NCBI RefSeq assembly: GCF_004766125.1
Contig: NZ_SJSA01000001.1
Span: 372,001 to 436,000, forward strand
Source: Duncaniella freteri
Lineage (GTDB): Bacteria > Bacteroidota > Bacteroidia > Bacteroidales > Muribaculaceae
Length of the DNA: 64,000 nt
Direction of reading: 5' to 3'
Positions 7,828 through 17,105 of this stretch are shown here, piece after piece. Position 1 is the stretch's first letter, and every line of letters begins with the position of its first letter. The notes beneath the pieces are model-generated. The model searched no databases and was not told the origin of the DNA. It saw only the letters and a program-made list of their open reading frames with translations. The position numbers and the translations under genes were made by a program.

Positions 7828-10464
7828 TCATTTTTTATTCCTTATATAATCACCTATTATATCGTAAACTACTGGTTTGATCTTTCCTGCACGGTCTATG
7901 AATACCGGATAGTCAGTACGTCCCACTATCGGGAAATTGTTCTTCCATGATGACGCATCAGTGAGCCCCCATACGGTGAGACGGTCAAACACATCGGAAT
8001 ACTTGTCATACAGATTGAAAAAGTCTCTGACACGCTTATTCCATTCAAACTGCACCTCCTCCGGCACACCGTTGCGATAAGGGTTAAGGCGTTCATCATA
8101 TTTGGCAGTATCCGATATATTGGCACTGGCATGAACAAACGGAAGTATGCTCACATCAAACTCTGTCGCCATCACATGCACACCCTCAGCTACAAATGCC
8201 AACAAGCTCTTCTCATATTCATCTATAGTAGGCTCATGAAGCCCGACATGCGACTGCATCCCAACAGCATCTATGCGCAGACCTCTCTTCTTGAGATCGC
8301 GTATCAGATTGACCACTGTGTTGCGCTTACCTTCCGCATCCATAGAGTAATCATTATAGTAGAGCTGTGCATCCGGATCAGCCTCATGAGCATACCGGAA
8401 TGCCAACGGAATGAACTCAGCACCAAGAATCTTATAGAAATCAGAGTTGCGCCATGAGCCATCATTCTCAATTGCCTCGTTGACAACATCCCAGCCATGA
8501 ATCTTACCTCTGTAACGCTGCATGACTGTAGTGATATGCTCCTTCATGCGACGCTTCAGGACTTCGGGAGAGACGAGATTGCCCTTTTCGTCATGACAGA
8601 ACCAACGAGGACACTGAGAATGCCATATGAGGCAATGGCCTATGATCTTCATATTGTTCTTTACACCGAACTCTACAAACTTGTCAGCGTCAGTGAAATC
8701 ATACACATCCTCCTCGGGGTGGATCTCAGCCGACTTCATACAGTTCTCGGCTACAATACAGTTGAAATTATCAGCAGCGAGCTTGCGTGCAGCCTCCGAA
8801 TTTATATCGCGGACACCCAACGCCACACCTGCAAGATATTTTCCTTCAGTAGCCGATGCAAGTGAGGGCAGCTTGTTTGACGCTCCGTCATAATGGAAAT
8901 AATCAACATCGATGTGGCCGCCTTTCTTCTTGGTGGCATAGTTGTATATCGCAAAGCGGCTACCCATAAAGAGCTTGCGGTAATCATACACCATCTTGAA
9001 ATCCGGTCCTACTTTCTGCCATGAATCACCATCCATGCTGTAGTAGAATGTGGCTATATCCTTTCCGGGATTGAAATCACCGTCAATACGCAGATATACA
9101 TTGTTTCCTTTAAGAGCTATCTTGCTGTAATCCTGCACTTCAACATCCGTAATATCCTTTTTGTCATCAAAATTAACGACCTCAGTTGTCATTACAAGAT
9201 ACTTCTTTTTGCCCTCACATACGATGTTGAGCAGACCGGAATGACCGTTAAATGCTCCAAAGCCGGCAACGTCGCCATCCTTCATACCTGAAATATCAAT
9301 CTTGACGGAACCAGAGCAGGTAGGACCTGACATACGTTGGCTTATAGTATTGGGCGCAAAGTAGATATTCGGCACCACACGTGTGGTGTACAGACGCAGG
9401 CTTCCGGGAGCATCTTTCAGGCTCCAGCCCTTGTTGTCAGGCACATGATTCCACTGCCAGCAACTTGCAAGGGTCTTATTATCAAAATCATCACTTAATA
9501 TCAGATTAGATTCCACAGCCTCATCGGAAGTCGGTTCTATAAGATAAGGAACTCTCCCTTCAGCATTACCGAGCATAGGCCATCCGTCACGCCACACACA
9601 TGGCATCACAGTGAGAACACGCCCTACAGCACCTCTGTCCTGGAATATCATAGCACGCCAGCTTCCGTCAGGGCAATCAAATATACATCCCTGCCCTACA
9701 TATGGGAATCCGGCATAATCTGACTCAAGAATCACCTTCTTTTCATACGGACCCTCAATGTTGTCGGCACGATAGCACACCTGACGACGCTTGCCGTTCT
9801 TCGGCCATGAAATCATGAGCAGGTAGTATTTGCCGTCATGCTTTATAGCACGGCTGCCTTCAAGCAGACCGGTCTCCGATTCGTCACGACTGAAGATGGT
9901 GGTATTGATTCCGCCCTCCTTCACTCCGGAGAGATCAGGCTCAAGCTCGCAAAGCTGTCCGGTTCCATAATATACATACACCCTGCCATCATCGTCAAAC
10001 AGCAATGACGCATCATGAAAGTGCTGTGTACGGCTCACAAGAGTCCACTTTCCAGCCGGGTCATCAGCCGTATAGACATATGATTTGTATGGCTGGTCAT
10101 TAGGAGAGAAAAGCACATAGAATTTTCCGTTATGATATCTGATGGATGTAGCCCATTGTCCGCGTCCATACACATTACCGTCAATAAGACGATATTTCGA
10201 ATTATCGTCCAACGTGTCAAATACATAGCTTATGGTTTCCCAGTCAACAAGATTCTTCGATCTCATGACAGGGCATCCGGGCATCAGATGCATAGTAGTG
10301 CTTACCATATAATATGTGTCACCGACTCTGATCACATCCGGATCAGGGACATCCGCCCATATCACCGGATTCAGACGGGCTGAGTCATTCTTCGACCACG
10401 CCGGAGTGGTGTTCAGCAACCACGTCATAGCAACAAGAGTGAATATGCACTTGAGAATTTTCAT
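7828..10464 (-). CDS. Bifunctional GH43 - GH10 xylanase fusion
   Basis: 878-residue secreted enzyme joining an exo-acting and an endo-acting xylan hydrolase. A signal peptide (about 1-24) leads into GH43 (about 30-315), with the base Asp in ADVPDPDVIRVGD and acid Glu in LLEGSRAIKHDGKYY. A C2-type beta-sandwich follows (about 325-530), typical of GH43 beta-xylosidase/arabinofuranosidases. GH10 then fills about 540-878: GHCLIWHSQCP, acid/base E663 in WDVVNEAI, GMQSHVGLH, nucleophile E768 in ATEFDVSI, and the Trp-rich C-terminal strand LTVWGLTDASSW. Every GH10 active-site residue is intact, in contrast to the GH10-like protein at 22464-24650. Likely periplasmic or cell-surface trimming of xylan fragments. 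Promoter with HTCS-type array directly upstream. Confidence 0.94.
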   Translation of the reverse strand: MKILKCIFTLVAMTWLLNTTPAWSKNDSARLNPVIWADVPDPDVIRVGDTYYMVSTTMHLMPGCPVMRSKNLVDWETISYVFDTLDDNSKYRLIDGNVYGRGQWATSIRYHNGKFYVLFSPNDQPYKSYVYTADDPAGKWTLVSRTQHFHDASLLFDDDGRVYVYYGTGQLCELEPDLSGVKEGGINTTIFSRDESETGLLEGSRAIKHDGKYYLLMISWPKNGKRRQVCYRADNIEGPYEKKVILESDYAGFPYVGQGCIFDCPDGSWRAMIFQDRGAVGRVLTVMPCVWRDGWPMLGNAEGRVPYLIEPTSDEAVESNLILSDDFDNKTLASCWQWNHVPDNKGWSLKDAPGSLRLYTTRVVPNIYFAPNTISQRMSGPTCSGSVKIDISGMKDGDVAGFGAFNGHSGLLNIVCEGKKKYLVMTTEVVNFDDKKDITDVEVQDYSKIALKGNNVYLRIDGDFNPGKDIATFYYSMDGDSWQKVGPDFKMVYDYRKLFMGSRFAIYNYATKKKGGHIDVDYFHYDGASNKLPSLASATEGKYLAGVALGVRDINSEAARKLAADNFNCIVAENCMKSAEIHPEEDVYDFTDADKFVEFGVKNNMKIIGHCLIWHSQCPRWFCHDEKGNLVSPEVLKRRMKEHITTVMQRYRGKIHGWDVVNEAIENDGSWRNSDFYKILGAEFIPLAFRYAHEADPDAQLYYNDYSMDAEGKRNTVVNLIRDLKKRGLRIDAVGMQSHVGLHEPTIDEYEKSLLAFVAEGVHVMATEFDVSILPFVHASANISDTAKYDERLNPYRNGVPEEVQFEWNKRVRDFFNLYDKYSDVFDRLTVWGLTDASSWKNNFPIVGRTDYPVFIDRAGKIKPVVYDIIGDYIRNKK

Positions 10465-10495
10465 GGAGTTTATTTTATTGGTTCATTTCGGTATG

Positions 10496-10604
10496 CAAAG
10501 TTATTCAGAGCTGATATATTTTTAAAAATAATTCTGAGTCATACTCATATATTATCGTAACATAACACTACTATCATGTAACATATTCGTTTCAATTCGT
10601 AATA
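10496..10604 (-). promoter_or_regulatory. GH43-GH10 promoter with phased operator motifs
   Basis: The -7 box TAACTTTG reads on the minus strand at 10503-10496, 32 bp ahead of the ATG, with no -33 element. On the + strand, motif copies start at 10535 (TGAGTCA, 32 bp from the box), 10556 (CGTAACA), 10577 (TGTAACA), 10588 (CGTTTCA) and 10598 (CGTAATA), so the steps are 21, 21, 11 and 10 bp. TGAGT-CAT-ACTCA at 10535-10547 is also a perfect inverted repeat. Confidence 0.6.
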
Positions 10605-10696
10605 TCAAATACACACACCACTATAAATCAGCACACTACCTCATCGTACAAATTTATCTTACAATACAAGTATAAATCCATCTGAAACACTATCCT

Positions 10697-10728
10697 TTTG
10701 TACGGACTGCATAGTTTCCGTAAATTTG
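10697..10728 (+). promoter_or_regulatory. Promoter of the GH31 gene
   Basis: TTTG at 10697-10700, a 20-bp spacer and TAAATTTG at 10721-10728 form a full match to the Bacteroidetes primary-sigma promoter. The in-frame TTG at 10726 lies inside the -7 box and therefore cannot be the start codon; the first usable start is ATG 10756. Confidence 0.75.
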
Positions 10729-10755
10729 CATACACTCACCAATTGTCACATTCCT

Positions 10756-13152
10756 ATGAGAAAATATGTCTATCCCAGAATCCTTTTAACTTTTATATGC
10801 GGCTTCGTCACACTGCATGCCGACAGCCATAACAACCATCCGCCAAAAATCACGTTCATAACACCATCCATCGTGAGAGTCCATTGGAGCATTGACAGCA
10901 TTTTAGAGGACAACAACACCGGTATATGCGTGTACAAGCCGGAAAACGTTGATGTAAGGATCGTCAAGACCGACAGTTCCACATTATTCATGTCACCGGA
11001 ACTGTCGGTGGAAATGATGGAAGACACATATAGCCTATCATTCAAGGATCATAAAGGTGTAACCACCATTTTGAGAGAGCGACACGACATGCCTCGTAAC
11101 GGAGTATTGAATGTGACCGAACGCATTGTATATGACGAGAAATCCGCACGCATCGAGGATACAGCAAATGGCAAGGTGACAGTCAAGGACATAATAAGGA
11201 GGGACACCATAGGATATACCACGCGTTACATCAACCGATTCTGTTTCGATGATAAAGAAGCCCTCTATGGGCTCGGATCCCATATGGAGGACTACATGAA
11301 CCTTAACGGAAAGACTCTTTATCTCACACAGCATAATCTGAAAGTGACAATCCCGGTACTGGTGTCGACCAAAGGCTATGGACTTATGTTTGATGCAGGA
11401 TGTGCCATGAAATTTGACAACGGAACCTTTGAGCTTGATGCCGCCCGTTCACTTGACTACTATTTCATAAACGGAGGTTCCATTGACAATGTAGTGTCAG
11501 GATATCGCCATCTGACAGGTAAAGTGTCATTGCCCCCAAGATATGTGTTCGGCTACACACAATCAAAAGAGCGGTACACAAGCAGTGACGAGCTAATCGC
11601 CACTCTCTCCGAATACCGGCGACGGCACATACCCATCGATATGATAGTGCAGGACTGGAATTACTGGCCCGAAGGATGGGGATACATGAAGATGAACAGA
11701 AAGTACTATCCCGATCCCAAAGCTCTTGCCGACTCCGTACACAGGATGAATGCAAGACTCATGATAAGCATATGGCCCAATCCGCAATACTGCCCGCAGG
11801 AAAAGGATTTTCGTGAGAAAGGCTACATGCTTGATAACTCGGTATACGACGTGTTCAATCCTGACGCACGAAAACATTACTGGAAATATGCCAACGACGA
11901 ATTTTTCTCCAACGGATTCGATGCATGGTGGTGCGACAGCAGCGAGCCTCTCGACGGCGACTGGAACAGAATGCCCGAGCCTAAGGACGGAATACCCTAC
12001 AGATGGGGCGATCATGAAAGGAGGTGGTCGCTCAACAAGGATATCCTCAGCACAACTCTCGGAGCCGAGCGCAGCAGCCTATATTCTCTCTATCACTCAA
12101 AAGGCATATACGAGAACCAGCGAGCCACATCCACACGGAAGCGCGTTGTCAACCTCACCCGCTCAAGCTACGCCGGTCAACAAAGATACGGCACAATAGT
12201 ATGGAACGGAGACACCCATGCCTCATGGGCGTCATTCAGACAACAGATCCCCGCCGGACTCAACTATATGGCTACAGGCAACCCATACTGGACGGTAGAT
12301 GTAGGCTCTTTTTTCACCAAAAACGATGGCAGATGGTTCTACCTCGGAGAGTTCCCCGATGGTGTAAAGGACGATGCATACAAGGAATATTACACCCGCA
12401 TGTTCCAGTGGGGGACATTCCTTCCCATGCTGCGCAGCCATGGGTCCGACACCCCTCGCGAAATATGGCGGTTCGGAGAGCCTGGAACAAGATTCTACGA
12501 CGCAATACTCCGAATGATAAATCTGCGTTACACTCTCATCCCTTACATATACAGCATGGCGGCAAGGCAGACTCTGCACGATTACACAATGGCAAGGCTA
12601 CTGGCTTTCGACTTCCCTGACGATCCTAATGTATTTGACATCAAGGACCAGTATATGTTCGGCAATATAATGGTATGTCCGGTGACAGTCCCTGAAGCAA
12701 AATCACGTAAAGTGTATCTACCGCACTCATCCTCAAGCGAAAAATGGACCGACTACTGGTCAGGAACTGTATATGAAGGTGGCGGATGGATCGACATCGA
12801 GACCCCCATCGACCGGCTGCCGCTCTTTGTGAGAGGAGGCAGTCTGATACCTACAGCACAGCCTACTGAATACGCTGACGCACAGATCGGATCCCCTATA
12901 ACAATAAATGTATACCCCGGACGGGATTCAGAATTTGAATTCTACGAGGATGAAGGGGACAACTACAATTATGAATCCGGATCTTACACCACCATCCGCA
13001 TAAGCTGGAATGACCGCAAACGCATCCTCACCCTCAATGCCCAAAAAGGCTCATACCCGGGCATGCCTACCTCCCGCAAAATCACTATAAAGACACCCTG
13101 GGGAGAAAGGAGTGTCAACTACAACGGAAAGAAGACCAGCATCAGGATTTAA
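10756..13152 (+). CDS. GH31 glycosidase, probable alpha-xylosidase
   Basis: 798 residues from ATG 10756, with a signal peptide (MRKYVYPRILLTFICGFV). The order is an N-terminal galactose-mutarotase-like beta-sandwich (about 30-230), a (beta/alpha)8 barrel (about 240-590) and C-terminal beta domains. GH31 marks are the nucleophile D394 in DAWWCDSSEP and the acid Asp 486 in WNGDTHASW, plus GLNYMATGNPYWTVDVG. Family GH31 covers alpha-glucosidases and alpha-xylosidases. In this company, removal of alpha-linked xylose (or another capping alpha-sugar) from decorated xylan is the most economical reading, but the sequence alone does not separate the two. It is the only enzyme gene of the locus on the + strand and it has its own constitutive-type promoter. 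Confidence 0.9.
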   Translation: MRKYVYPRILLTFICGFVTLHADSHNNHPPKITFITPSIVRVHWSIDSILEDNNTGICVYKPENVDVRIVKTDSSTLFMSPELSVEMMEDTYSLSFKDHKGVTTILRERHDMPRNGVLNVTERIVYDEKSARIEDTANGKVTVKDIIRRDTIGYTTRYINRFCFDDKEALYGLGSHMEDYMNLNGKTLYLTQHNLKVTIPVLVSTKGYGLMFDAGCAMKFDNGTFELDAARSLDYYFINGGSIDNVVSGYRHLTGKVSLPPRYVFGYTQSKERYTSSDELIATLSEYRRRHIPIDMIVQDWNYWPEGWGYMKMNRKYYPDPKALADSVHRMNARLMISIWPNPQYCPQEKDFREKGYMLDNSVYDVFNPDARKHYWKYANDEFFSNGFDAWWCDSSEPLDGDWNRMPEPKDGIPYRWGDHERRWSLNKDILSTTLGAERSSLYSLYHSKGIYENQRATSTRKRVVNLTRSSYAGQQRYGTIVWNGDTHASWASFRQQIPAGLNYMATGNPYWTVDVGSFFTKNDGRWFYLGEFPDGVKDDAYKEYYTRMFQWGTFLPMLRSHGSDTPREIWRFGEPGTRFYDAILRMINLRYTLIPYIYSMAARQTLHDYTMARLLAFDFPDDPNVFDIKDQYMFGNIMVCPVTVPEAKSRKVYLPHSSSSEKWTDYWSGTVYEGGGWIDIETPIDRLPLFVRGGSLIPTAQPTEYADAQIGSPITINVYPGRDSEFEFYEDEGDNYNYESGSYTTIRISWNDRKRILTLNAQKGSYPGMPTSRKITIKTPWGERSVNYNGKKTSIRI

Positions 13153-13182
13153 GACATTCGATTCGAAAGGACATTGAAAACC

Positions 13183-13218
13183 GCCCCATAAATGCCACAC
13201 AGAAAGCATTTATGGGGC
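13183..13218. terminator. Hairpin between GH31 and the interrupted lipoprotein gene
   Basis: Perfect 13-bp inverted repeat, GCCCCATAAATGC at 13183-13195 and its complement at 13206-13218, with a 10-nt loop. It separates two convergent genes; T-runs are short on both sides. Confidence 0.65.
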
Positions 13219-13478
13219 GCGTCATTTCAACGTTTAGTCTATCGAAATCATGTCTATTACTATGTCATTATCATTCTGAGGGTCACATGCATTCTCTTGA
13301 AAAAACGCAATCCTGTCATATAATGGACACCATCCGGCAAATGTATTGTATCTATTGCGTTCGATCTCGAATTCATCTATGACCTTAAACTCATTGTCAA
13401 AAGTCATAACATAGATAGGACGATCATAGTATGCCTTGTCAATATTATCCGATTTGTCAAGAGAGGTCTCTCCAAGAG

Positions 13479-14707
13479 CAGGGCTGACGCATGAGATTTA
13501 ACTATCCTTAAAGACTTTGTACAGATATTCAGTGCTCCACATACATTTTTTGCGTCTTCGTTTAAGGCTGAGTTTATCGTTCTGCTTTTTAAGCATTTCC
13601 AATGCATACTTGCGCATCGCTGAAAAATTGACAGCGCCATTCTTGGCGCGTACGCGGCACATATCTTCCTGAAACGTCACGTCGAGATGCCAGTGTAGTT
13701 TGTTCTCGATACCCCAATGCGCACGAATACGCATCGCATAGTAAGAAGCCTCATCTTTCTCCACGCTGCTGAGATAGTAGATTGTTTCACGCGAGCGGGC
13801 ACCGTTCTCAGTACGCTCACGCTCCATCTTTATGATACGTTTAAGACCGGGCCACTTCTCGTACATTCCCTCCTGTTCCAAAAGTGTCGTATCCATAATT
13901 GAACAGGTTCTCTTCTCAACTCTTCCGTGCCCCTTTTCCTCGGTTGTGTATACCGATATTGGAGTAGTGCTACTAAAGATACTCTCCGTCAAGCCCTTGA
14001 GTATCGGCTGATTGTCTTTAAGCGCCATCAGATAGTCGCCGCCCTGGAGTATGATCTGTTCTGCGATATTACGGTGGGTCCCCATTGCGTCGACTGAAAC
14101 CAATGCCCCTGTAAGCCATAAAGAGGACAATACGGACGGCAGAACCGTAAGTTCGTTGGTCTTGCCATCCACCGGCTTTTCGGCAACGCAGATTTCTGTT
14201 TCAGATACCCACGCATTGAGGATATACAGTCCGTGGCATCCGGGACTCCTGGGATTTTCACCCCGCAGTTTCTTACCGTCAATGATGACCTGATTGCCGC
14301 ACAGGGATTCGATTATGTGGCCTCGGCAGCAATCAAGACTTGCCCGGAGCTGAGCGGGATTGACAGACTCTACAACACGAAGTATCGTGTCACCACACGG
14401 GACACCGTTGCTAAGCTTCAGCAATCCGGCGGCCTTGAATTCTTCCTCTCGGTCTGTAACCATATCCGATATGTCGTCACAGTCCTCACAATCACACAAC
14501 ACGCCGATGAGTGCCATTCGGAGCACATCCTCAAGCTCATGTTTAACCTTGCCCAAGTCGCGCGGGTCTTTTACTTTGCTGAAAATTTCTATTTGCATAC
14601 CTCTAATATAACCATTTTCAGCAACATATGCAATATCTGAAAGTTTATTTCACATAATCAGGTGAATTTTTGACTGAATTTGAGTTAAATCTCATGCGCC
14701 AGCCCTG
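13479..14707 (-). mobile_element. ISAs1-family insertion sequence, 1229 bp
   Basis: The ends are 24-bp inverted repeats (13479-13502 and 14684-14707) starting CAGGGCTG and ending GAGATTTAAC, with one mismatch. They are flanked by a perfect 9-bp target duplication CTCCAAGAG (13470-13478 and 14708-14716). Length, end sequence and single DDE transposase fit the ISAs1 family. The element is complete and probably recent, since target duplication and inverted repeats are almost undamaged. Confidence 0.93.
13498..14598 (-). CDS. ISAs1-family transposase
   Basis: 366-residue DDE transposase. The N-terminal DDE_Tnp_1-associated region includes RDLGKVKHELEDVLRMALIG. The catalytic core follows with the Asp in LVSVDAMGTHRNIAEQI, then DYLMALKDNQP, and the C-terminal Glu-bearing segment AHWGIENKLHWHLDVTF. 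This arrangement is diagnostic of ISAs1/H-repeat transposases. The full family length is present with no frameshift, so it should be active. The stop codon TAA lies inside the left inverted repeat, as is common in compact elements. Confidence 0.95.
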   Translation of the reverse strand: MQIEIFSKVKDPRDLGKVKHELEDVLRMALIGVLCDCEDCDDISDMVTDREEEFKAAGLLKLSNGVPCGDTILRVVESVNPAQLRASLDCCRGHIIESLCGNQVIIDGKKLRGENPRSPGCHGLYILNAWVSETEICVAEKPVDGKTNELTVLPSVLSSLWLTGALVSVDAMGTHRNIAEQIILQGGDYLMALKDNQPILKGLTESIFSSTTPISVYTTEEKGHGRVEKRTCSIMDTTLLEQEGMYEKWPGLKRIIKMERERTENGARSRETIYYLSSVEKDEASYYAMRIRAHWGIENKLHWHLDVTFQEDMCRVRAKNGAVNFSAMRKYALEMLKKQNDKLSLKRRRKKCMWSTEYLYKVFKDS

Positions 14708-15633
14708 CTCCAAGAGTAATTCGCACAAAACAATCTTTTCCCGGAATCAAATATAACGGTGAATAAAAACAATTGGTGGCTCCGTACCAGCTCAATTCCT
14801 CCACAAATTTGCCATCGTACTCCTTAATACACTTATCCGTGAATTTACTTTTCGGTGAAATCATTCTGGTCGAATCACTTTTTCTGTCATAGATATAGAC
14901 ATTCGCCTCAAAAGGATAATTATATATTATACAATCTTTATAGAAACTGACATTCGGATAATCCATGAATCCATAATAGCCCTCATGAATTGGATTTTTT
15001 AATGCAATATGATTAACAACATTCTTTTCTGCGAAATCATACTCAATAATTTCATTTTTGCCTGGTTGCTTTATTGGATATAATATGGTATGATTATCCA
15101 TATCTATTTTAAAATCAGATATATTGCTGCGAACATTACAGTCTATACGGCTAAAACCATTGTCAGGTAATTCGATCTTTGATATGACATTTCCTACGCT
15201 GTCAATTATTTTTATCGCTACAAAATCATAGGTGACAATAGTATCCGGACTATAAACTTGCAGACCATGAAGTTCCCTCATCACAGCATTAGGACCCTCG
15301 CTTTCGAGAGATATTGACCGGCTAACCGTATCTGTCTTCAAATCCAATATGTCAATAGCATGTTCCTTATAATTATATGAATATATACACCTGTTATTAT
15401 GACAATAATCCGAAAGACCATAGCTTAATAATGAGACAACTGTAGGATTAGATTTAACTGTTATTGTCTCAGTCTTTAACAACCTGTCGGTTGCCGGTTC
15501 ATCGTTTGCCGATGATTGGGATTGCCTCTTACAAGATTGAATACCAAACAAATATAGGGTTATAACAAAGATACAAAAATATGGTCTCATATTATGTGAT
15601 AGATTATATTATTTGACTAATATACAGTGTAAT

Positions 15634-15687
15634 AATGACCTCACCTAAACTTTTCTTTAAATGATAAAAAGTTTAGATGAGGTCATT
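15634..15687 (-). terminator. Long hairpin ending the main susCD operon
   Basis: Arms of 21 nt (15634-15654 and 15667-15687) pair with a single mismatch around a 12-nt loop. It lies 34 bp beyond the stop of the last operon gene (GH43-CBM6) and before the start of the interrupted lipoprotein gene, so it most likely ends the susCD transcript. There is no strong T-run. Confidence 0.65.
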
Positions 15688-15720
15688 GGTAGGAATCATA
15701 TCAATCGCTCCACACCAGGA

Positions 15721-17091
15721 CTATTTCTTAAATTCCCAATAGTCCCAGTTGAAAAGTTTGGGCCCCTTGCGACCTGTGAACACAAAGTACACATCATGAT
15801 TGCCGACAGCCTCTGCTGAGAAAGGAGCCTCAATATATCTCCACTCCTCCCAGCCACCGGTGCCGGGCACCTCAAGACGTGCCACTATAGGACCGGAAAT
15901 ACTGTCGAGACGCACTTCTATGGCACCACCACGCAATGCACTTGCAACAGATGCCCCAAACGTACGCGGGCCCTCATATCCGAAATCCACATTCCGCAGC
16001 TTCAGGTAATCTCCGTTATGTATATCCGACACATACACACCGGTCTTGGCATTCGGCTCGGTGCTGAGCCCCTTGCTGAAAGCCATGGTCTCAGCCTCCA
16101 CACGCCTGTAAGGATCAAATTGTGCGATAGGTGCCACACCCTCTTCTGTGGGACGTATCAGCGGAAATGTCCCGTCGGGATTATACTTGAACTCCTCTAT
16201 GGCAACACTTCGTCCGAATCCGCCACCGCCAGGCAGTTTGCCTGTATGGTAACAGAAATACGAGTGCCCATTGAAATCCATGACTCCGCAATGATTTGTA
16301 AACGAGTCGGTCCCGCCGAGAGGCATAATCTCGCCCATATATTTCCAAGGACCCACAGGCGAGTCGCTCATTGAATAGGATATATGTTCGGGCACACCTC
16401 CGGCAGCATAAATCAGATAATACTTATCGCCACGGCGCATGAACCAGGGACCCTCGGTATACATGTCCTTATACTTCTCCCCTTTCTTGCGCTCCTTTAT
16501 CGCCGGCGCGCCGAAGCCTTCTATTGTCTGCTCCACTTTTCGCACCTCTCCGTCAAACGATATCATATCCTCATTGAGCTTGGCATAGTATATCTCAGGA
16601 TTGCCCCAATATATGTATGCCTGTCCGTCATCGTCGACATATACCGTAGGGTCTATATTATCCCACGAACCGTTGTCAAACAATGGGGCACCCAACGCAT
16701 CCTTGAACGGACCTACAGGCGAATCACCGACAGCAACACCTATAGCCATGCCACCCGAGAGCTTGGAATGAAGCGGCACATAGAAATAGAACTTACCGTT
16801 ACGCTCCACACACTGAGGTGCCCATGCCCGGTCATCGCCCCACGCGAAATCCTCGATAGCGAGCGGTGAGCCGTGATCAGTCCAGTTGACCATATCTTTG
16901 GAAGAGTACACACGCCACTCCTGCATCCAGAAGAAATCCGCACCGTCCTCGTCATGTCCGGTGTAAATATAGAAAGTGCCGTCATGCACCATCGGTGCAG
17001 GGTCAGTGGTGTAACAGGTCTGTATCACAGGATTCTGAGCTGATGCCGCGAGCGACATCCCTGCAAGCAATGTTGTCAATAGTATTCTCAT
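15721..17091 (-). CDS. GH43-CBM6 beta-xylosidase/arabinofuranosidase (copy 1)
   Basis: 456-residue exported enzyme with a signal peptide (MRILLTTLLAGMSLAASA). The five-blade GH43 propeller covers about 20-320, with base Asp in TTDPAPMVHDG, the pKa-tuning Asp in NIDPTVYVDDDG and acid Glu in YTEGPWFMRRGD. A C-terminal CBM6 (about 325-456, starting YRRVEAETMA and ending WDYWEFKK) follows and in this family binds xylan chains or ends. It is the last gene of the long operon, 14 bp after GH127. The paralog at 53821-55212 has the same two-domain plan but many substitutions, suggesting different linkage preferences. Whether the released sugar is xylose or arabinose cannot be told from sequence. Confidence 0.92.
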   Translation of the reverse strand: MRILLTTLLAGMSLAASAQNPVIQTCYTTDPAPMVHDGTFYIYTGHDEDGADFFWMQEWRVYSSKDMVNWTDHGSPLAIEDFAWGDDRAWAPQCVERNGKFYFYVPLHSKLSGGMAIGVAVGDSPVGPFKDALGAPLFDNGSWDNIDPTVYVDDDGQAYIYWGNPEIYYAKLNEDMISFDGEVRKVEQTIEGFGAPAIKERKKGEKYKDMYTEGPWFMRRGDKYYLIYAAGGVPEHISYSMSDSPVGPWKYMGEIMPLGGTDSFTNHCGVMDFNGHSYFCYHTGKLPGGGGFGRSVAIEEFKYNPDGTFPLIRPTEEGVAPIAQFDPYRRVEAETMAFSKGLSTEPNAKTGVYVSDIHNGDYLKLRNVDFGYEGPRTFGASVASALRGGAIEVRLDSISGPIVARLEVPGTGGWEEWRYIEAPFSAEAVGNHDVYFVFTGRKGPKLFNWDYWEFKK

Positions 17092-17105
17092 AAGGCAAAA
17101 TCTTT

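Larger units (their letters stand above)
13234..15590 (-). pseudogene. DUF4221/BF3164-type lipoprotein gene split by an IS element
   Basis: The 5' part (15590-14708) encodes a lipoprotein (FGIQSC lipobox) of predicted beta-propeller type: repeated short strands, no enzyme motif, resembling TolB-like lipoproteins of the DUF4221/BF3164 kind. The frame then enters the IS and stops after a few foreign residues at 14685. If the 1229-bp IS and one copy of the 9-bp duplication are removed, the frame continues without a break from ...RITLGE into TSLDKSDNIDKAYYDRP and on to a TAA at 13234-13236. The restored protein has 372 residues. This shows both that the gene was intact before insertion and that the insertion is clean. 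The gene looks clearly AT-richer than its neighbours. Function unknown; not an obvious xylan gene. Confidence 0.88.

Noticed and set aside
10726..10755. TTG start ten codons upstream for the GH31 protein
   Set aside because: The TTG is part of the TAAATTTG -7 box of the gene's own promoter; ATG 10756 opens directly into a signal peptide.
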